DNA of 64,000 bases from Rhinopithecus roxellana. Lineage: Eukaryota; Chordata; Mammalia; Primates; Cercopithecidae. Of this stretch, positions 58,801 through 64,000 are shown piece by piece. A program made the position numbers and the translations under genes. The stretch is from contig NC_044552.1 in NCBI RefSeq assembly GCF_007565055.1, forward strand, positions 146,379,358-146,443,357, given 5' to 3'. Within the stretch, counting starts at the first letter, position 1. Every line of letters begins with the position of its first letter. Below the pieces are notes generated by a model, which was not told the DNA's origin, did not search any database, and saw only the letters and a list, made by a program, of their open reading frames with translations.

Positions 58801-59794
58801 AAAATGACCGTTCCTTCATTGCCTTTGTTCTGGTTTTAAATGTGTAATTCAGTGATACTTTCTGGAAGAACAGATTCTCTAGTAATGATTGTACTCTAAT
58901 ATCCATTTCCTAAGATATATATGTATACTAGATTTTCACCTAATGTAAATCTTCAGGACTCTGGGATAAAACAAAAAAATAAAATAAAGTAAAACCCATT
59001 GTATGGAGTTTTATTTGCTTCTTTTAGTTTGCCTTTGGCTTGACGTGGAAATACATGACTATTTTGACATGTCTACATGTGTCTCTGCTCATAACTGACT
59101 TTTCAATTTTATTAAGTCAGTTATCTGTTAACCAAAACAAAATGTAAAGGAATAGAGAGGGGATGAAAAAACAATATCAACCACTATTATTTTATCTAGA
59201 ATATTGTTACATGTTAAAATAAATGCAATGATAGACAATTAATATAATCTCCCCTGGGATATGTTCTATGACCCTATTTATATTTATTATATTATATTAT
59301 ATTATATTATATTATATTATATTATATTATATTATATTATATTAATCTTAGAGGCCCTGAACAATGCATTTCCATTTAATATCTCATGAAATGTTTTAAG
59401 TCCTTCCCTTCTGGCTGAAAATATTTTCTCAGACATTAACTGAGGAGTCACAATAGGTGTTTTTGTTTTGTTTTTGTTTTTTTGTTTTTTTTTAGAATAA
59501 AAACCTTCAGTCTTATAAACTTAATTCTGAGAAAAGATGGAACTAATTAGGTGTGCCAAAAGAGGAAAATATTAGCACCACATATCCACAAGATTGTGTT
59601 CAAATGTAAATAAAGAACAAAAATAAAATAAAATATTATCAATATAGTGAATAATACATCCATAAAGCAAGCTGTAAAATATTTATATTTTAAGTTCTCT
59701 AGGGATGAACATATTCTACAACAGAAAAAAAATCATTTTACTCTTACACATTTTCAGGAATACATTAATACTGTAGGAGACTGAATAACATAGG
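58801..59794. other. Microsatellite only
   Basis: Holds the (ATATT)n tract at 59283-59343 and a T/G-rich stretch at 59458-59493. Otherwise nothing recognised. Confidence 0.4.
59283..59343 (+). repeat. (ATATT)n pentanucleotide microsatellite
   Basis: About 12 uninterrupted pentamers, pure over nearly 60 nt, so likely length-polymorphic. Confidence 0.93.
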
Positions 59795-59960
59795 CTAGGT
59801 CTGTTTCCCAAACTTTGCTAACACATTAGAATAACCTGGGAAATCTTTGAAAAATACTGATGTCAATGTCTACCACTAGAGAGTCTTATTTAATTGATAT
59901 AAAGGGAAACTTGGGCATTAGAAATTGAAAAAAAAAACACAAAAAAACTCCCCAAGTGAT
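59795..59960 (+). mobile_element. MER5-type (hAT-Charlie) DNA transposon fragment
   Basis: 'gtttcccaaactttgctaac', 'acattagaataacctgggaa', 'gtctaccactagagag' and 'ccccaagtgattttt' follow the MER5A order. The right part is cut by the T-rich end of the next L1. Confidence 0.55.
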
Positions 59961-59984
59961 TTTTTGTTTTTTGTTTTTTGTTTT

Positions 59985-60207
59985 TTTTTTAGTTTTTTTA
60001 AAAATTATTATTAATTAAATTTTTATTTCCATAGGTTTCTGGGGAATAGGTGGCATTTTGTTACATGAGTAAGTTCTTTAATGGTGATTTGTGAGATTTT
60101 GGTGCACCCATCACCCGACCAGTATATACTGAACCCAATTTGTAGTCTTTTATCCCTCACCCGCTTCCTACCCTTTCCCCCTAAGTCTCCAGAGTCCAAC
60201 ACAATAG
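59985..60207 (-). mobile_element. 5'-truncated L1 3'UTR (L1PB/L1MA-type)
   Basis: After a T-rich tract, 'tttctggggaataggtggca', 'ttacatgagtaagttcttta', 'gagattttggtgcacccatc' and 'gtagtcttttatccctcacc' are the complement of an L1 3'UTR. Confidence 0.8.
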
Positions 60208-60848
60208 GCAGTTTCTATGGTGTCACACCTGACAAACCACTCTGGATTCTGTCTCTCCAGTTTTCAGGGCTCTATCCCTCATGCCGTCCTCTAAGAGTCT
60301 CCAGTCTCCTCCCGTTCATCTCCACCTGCTCAGAGCCACCATTCACTGAAGGAATCTAGGCCCTTAACCCTATCTTCCCCTCCTTGTCTATTGCAACTTA
60401 TCCCTCTTTCCCCCAACCAATAATTCCTCGGAAATTCTTCTAAAATGGTAGAAGAAAAACAAAGTGATTACTTAATTAGTGTAATTTATACAACGTTGTG
60501 AGTGTTGATGTGGATCATCCTTGCAGGCTACTCAAACTGGAATTGATGGACTGTGCATTCCAGGATTTCTTTGTGCATTGGTCTCAGCGGTCTCCGAGAC
60601 GCTACTATATGTGCCACCTCATTATCTCATTTTCTCTCCTTATTCACCTAAAACAGACTCTTCAACAATGAAAGCCAGCAACTTGACATCTCACTTTAAT
60701 AAACATTACCTACACTGGTTATTTAAAGCATCAGTAAGCAGAAAGAATTATATGAAAAATAACCTCTCAGGAATGCATAAAAAGATGATATGAAATAAAG
60801 CTTGAAAATTTTATAAGAGTGAGCTTAAATTAATTATATAAGAGAATA
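60208..60848. other. No recognised feature
   Basis: No repeat named. The 92-aa frame at 60081-60359 starts inside the L1 3'UTR and is chance. Confidence 0.4.
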
Positions 60849-61160
60849 GGCCGGGCCCTGTGGCTCAGGCCTATAATCCCAGCACTTTGGGAGGCCAAGG
60901 TGGGTGCATCACTTGAGGTCAGGAGTTTGAGACCAGCCTGGCCAACATGGTGAAACCCCATCTCTACTAAAAATACAAAAATTAGCTTGGTATAGTGGTG
61001 AGTGCCTGTAATCCCAGCTTCTCGGGAGGCTGAGACAGGAGAATCGCTTGAACCTGGAGGCGGAGCTTGCAGTGAGCTGAGATAGCGCCACTGCACTCCA
61101 GCCTGGGCAACAGAGCAAGACTTCGTCTCAGAAAACAACAACAACAACAAAAAAAAACAA
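60849..61160 (+). mobile_element. AluS-type SINE
   Basis: Dimer from 'ggccgggccctgtggctcag' to a (CAA)n/A-rich tail ending near 61160. Confidence 0.93.
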
Positions 61161-63099
61161 ACAGAAATAAACTTTAAGTGTGACCATATTATTATCTTCT
61201 CTCCATTAGTATCTTATACAATCTTTACAGAGGGATGCAATGTATCTATTGCTTGCCTTTCAAAATAAAGAGAATAAAGACATCAGAACATTAAACTTAG
61301 TAAGCTTTAACTAACACATTTTCATAAAAATGACTCCTATTATTAAAGTAAGTGAATGCTTTTCAATTTTGTTGATTAAAGCGATGGACAAATATCAGTT
61401 CCTTCTTTCTTCTGCTTTCTTTGTAAGAGTAATATTTTTAGCATTTTTCTACCCAAATAACATTAAGACAAAATAGTGAAATCAAAAGAATACTTCGAAT
61501 GACAACAAAACCTCTTCCATCTCTGAAATCAAAGGAAACAACCTAGGTCAATGACCTACACAGAGTTTTCCAAGAGCAAAGGGAAACCCTCTTCATGTAA
61601 ATCTTATGGTTCAGAGGATCCATTTGGCAGTAAAAATGGAGTAGAAACACTGACATTGGAAGAATAGAAAGTACCAGCCCAAGCAGGGTCAAAAACCAAG
61701 CCAGTGCTGTCAGTGGGTGGCATCAGGACCCATGCGTTATATCCATACATGCTGAAATCAACAATACTGATGGAAACTATAGAAAAGGTAAATATATTCT
61801 AAAGTCAGCATGACACCACTGGCAAGCAAACAAAACCATACTTGAATGAAATTCAACTGTGGCTGAATTTTCTTATAAACCACTGGTGACAGGTCTGCCA
61901 TTGACACTAGTGTTTAGGTTTGGCACAGAGCCTCCCAAACAGCAAAGCAGGTGAAATTCTACAAATATACACTTCTAATAAATCATTCTGTCAGTTAGAC
62001 AGTAACATTTACATATCATCCTTCCATTTCCTAATTGGCTAATCAGTGACAAGACCAAATTACACAGTACTGAAGGCAATTAAAAAAAGCATGTAAACGA
62101 TATCACAATGGTCCATTGTTTGCCAAGCTTACCCCACTTAAACACACTACTTCTATTTGGATAAAGAAAGTTTTCATAATGATACCACTCTCATGAAGCC
62201 CCTAATCAAGCAAAACTAACCAACATAATATTTTGTTTAGGGGTATATACTACTAAAAAAGGAAGAGGAGATAAACACAAAATTCAGGATGGCAGCTATT
62301 TCAGGGCAGGCGGCAAAATTACAGTGTGGGAAAGTAACATGATACGGAAAACAGCAGTAGAGGTAAAATTATCTTTATAATTAACTTTAAAAACTTATGT
62401 ACATATCACGCATACTATTTGATGTTGATTATTTATTCCATGCTTAACCTTTTAATAATCCCTCTCTTGCTTAGAATATGGTGTGCCCTAGGGAACACAG
62501 CATAGCAAGTTAGGCTAATGCAGAGAGAGTATCTATATTGTTAGTTAGAAACTCATTTGAAAGCTCTTTGATCTTTACAATATTTCTGGCTGAAAAGCTT
62601 ATGAAGCTTTCTGCAGTAGTGGCAGCAAATAAAAAGAGCTGCTGATATTTACTACTTTTTAGTCAAAAACAAATGTGGCCATTTTTGGTGGAATCGAAAA
62701 ATATTATATGGTTATTATCCTAAATGGTAAGTAAAAACTGACGTTCTTTTTAAATTAAAAACTCTTCACTGAAACGTTTCCAAGATCTGAAGTTAAAGTT
62801 AAAATTATTATTTTTTATGCAGTTTAGTCAATATGAAGATGGTTCTCTGATCTTTGGCAATTTCTCAAACAAAAGAATATTAGCTGATCATTTTCATCAT
62901 GTAATTAGGATAGCAGCTAACCAGAGAGACTGAAATTTTCAAGAGCTAAATACAGCTGCCGAATGGTTTGCAATTTTTAGTCCAATTCAAATAAATGAGA
63001 TACCCATGGGAAAAAAATGCACAGAAGATGCTAACAAAAGTCCAATTAATCCATAAGAACAACATACCCTGGAGTTGTACAACACAGAATTCTTGGATG
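61161..63099. other. No recognised feature
   Basis: AT-rich intron of nearly 2 kb. No repeat family or exon recognised. Confidence 0.4.
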
Positions 63100-64000
63100 A
63101 TGGCAGGCTATTTATCTAGATAGAGAACAAGAGAGTAGAAGCAGGTTTGGGAGGTAAAACCAAAAAGAGTTTTTTAACATAAGTTTGAAAAGGAGGTGGT
63201 TAAGATACAAGAATATAGAGTTCAAGAGAGCCTGGAGCTCAAAATATAAACTTGGGGGACCATCATCACATAGAATGTGTTTAAAGCTGCCATAATGCTA
63301 GGTGAGTTCCCCAAGGTAGTGAATGTAGACTATAAGGGGAAGATGGTCTAGAACTGATTTCTCAGGAATTCAACATTGAGAGGTTAAGAAGAGGAAGAGG
63401 AACCAGTAAGGGAGGCTAAGAAGAAACAGCAAACAGCCAAAATGGTCAGAAGGACGCTAAGAGAGTGTCACTTCCCAGAATCCAAGTTTTAAGAAAACGT
63501 TTCAACAAAAAGAAGGTTATTTACTAGGCTAGTCATTCCTGTGAGTTATTTAAGTAAAAAATCAGAATCAGCTACTGTATGTGTTGATGCAGTGGTCACT
63601 GATGACCTTGATTAGACCTCCTTCACTGGGGCAGAGTGTGTTTCAGAGAGAATGGAGGAAGAGGAAGTGGAAACCAGAAGCATAGACTTCTTCCAAGGAG
63701 TTGTGCTGAAAATAGAACCAGAAAAATAGAGTGACACTAGGAGATTTAAGACAAAGACAAATTTTATTTTGTCTTGTTTTGTGTAAGATGAGAGATGACA
63801 GTACACTACGTTTGTGGACTGACGGAAATGAAGCAGTTGAAATGGAAAACTGTAACACAGGAGGGAGGAGAGATACTCTGAGTAATAAAATGCTTGAGTA
63901 GGTATGAGGTTATAGATTCCAAGGTATACATGGAAGAGTTGTCCTTAGAAGCACAGACACTTCCTCTACTGCAATAGGAGAGAAAGCATAGTAGAGTTTC
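63100..64000 (-). mobile_element. L2 LINE ORF2 region, runs off the window
   Basis: The plus strand is the complement of L2 ORF2: 'aaaatataaacttgggggac', 'gaatgtgtttaaagctgcca', 'gatgcagtggtcactgatga', 'cttccaaggagttgtgctga', 'gcttgagtaggtatgagg'. Same region and orientation as 49750-50869. Continues past 64000. Confidence 0.75.

Larger units (their letters stand above)
25903..64000 (-). other. AIG1: AIG1 intron upstream of the recognised exon (partial)
   Basis: Inferred from the acceptor at 25903-25908 (CTACAG on the minus strand). By what I know of the protein, the residues before this exon come from the first coding exon. That exon was not found in the window, so the intron continues past the right edge. 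The interval holds old L1M, L2, MIR, MaLR LTR and Alu copies and no other recognisable coding exon. Confidence 0.65.

Noticed and set aside
1..64000. Undescribed multi-gene system
   Set aside because: Only one host exon is visible. All other long frames belong to transposable elements or low-complexity DNA.

Overview
This is primate nuclear DNA, probably human or another catarrhine/hominoid. It carries Alu repeats of several ages, including AluY-type copies, a full-length young-looking L1PA LINE, MaLR solo LTRs, a MER2 DNA transposon and old L2/MIR fragments. There is no operon, RNA gene or bacterial-type locus. Nearly all open frames in the window are chance frames or frames inside transposable elements.

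One host coding exon is recognisable. It lies on the minus strand at 25747-25902, is 156 nt (52 codons) long, and matches androgen-induced gene 1 (AIG1, a multi-pass membrane lipid hydrolase). It has a good acceptor (CTACAG) and donor (GTGAGT). The rest of the window then reads as two large AIG1 introns: the upstream intron at 25903-64000 and the downstream intron at 1-25746, with transcription running from high to low coordinates.

From left to right: 1-3.7 kb holds L2, old L1 and MIR pieces with inserted Alus. 3.7-7.5 kb has little I can name. 7.5-8.8 kb is a MER2 transposon holding two antisense Alus, followed by a MIR. 8.8-16.1 kb contains a GA-rich tract, two Alus, two oppositely oriented L2 fragments and a six-copy 43-bp minisatellite (12613-12870). 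16.1-22.3 kb is a full-length L1 with 5'UTR, ORF1 (two nonsense codons), a 63-bp spacer, ORF2 (one single-base deletion), 3'UTR, poly(A) and a 17-bp target-site duplication. 22.4-25.7 kb has a THE1 solo LTR, an AluY with a 39-nt T tract, and an MLT-like solo LTR next to the AIG1 exon. 27.5-33.2 kb contains two old L1M elements broken up by a Tigger-type element, an LTR, a younger L1 3' end and Alus. 33.2-36 kb contains three copies of a short sequence, two of them arranged as a fold-back with a 24-32 nt loop. 37.8-46.1 kb has MST and THE1 solo LTRs, Alus, an L2 split by another solo LTR, and a tiny L1PA 3' end. 46-53.3 kb has L2, MIR and Alu pieces and a 1.8-kb L1M. 53-64 kb has two MLT1-like LTRs, Alus, an (ATATT)n microsatellite, a MER5-like piece, an old L1 3' end and a terminal L2.

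The most interesting functional arrangement is the full-length L1 lying antisense to AIG1. Its antisense promoter and ORF0-like frame (minus strand, 16318-16566) therefore point in the AIG1 direction, so L1-initiated transcripts could splice into downstream AIG1 exons. I see no convincing new biological system. The fold-back/triplicated segment and the minisatellite are the least explained structures. Repeat family names come from recognition by eye; subfamily calls are tentative.
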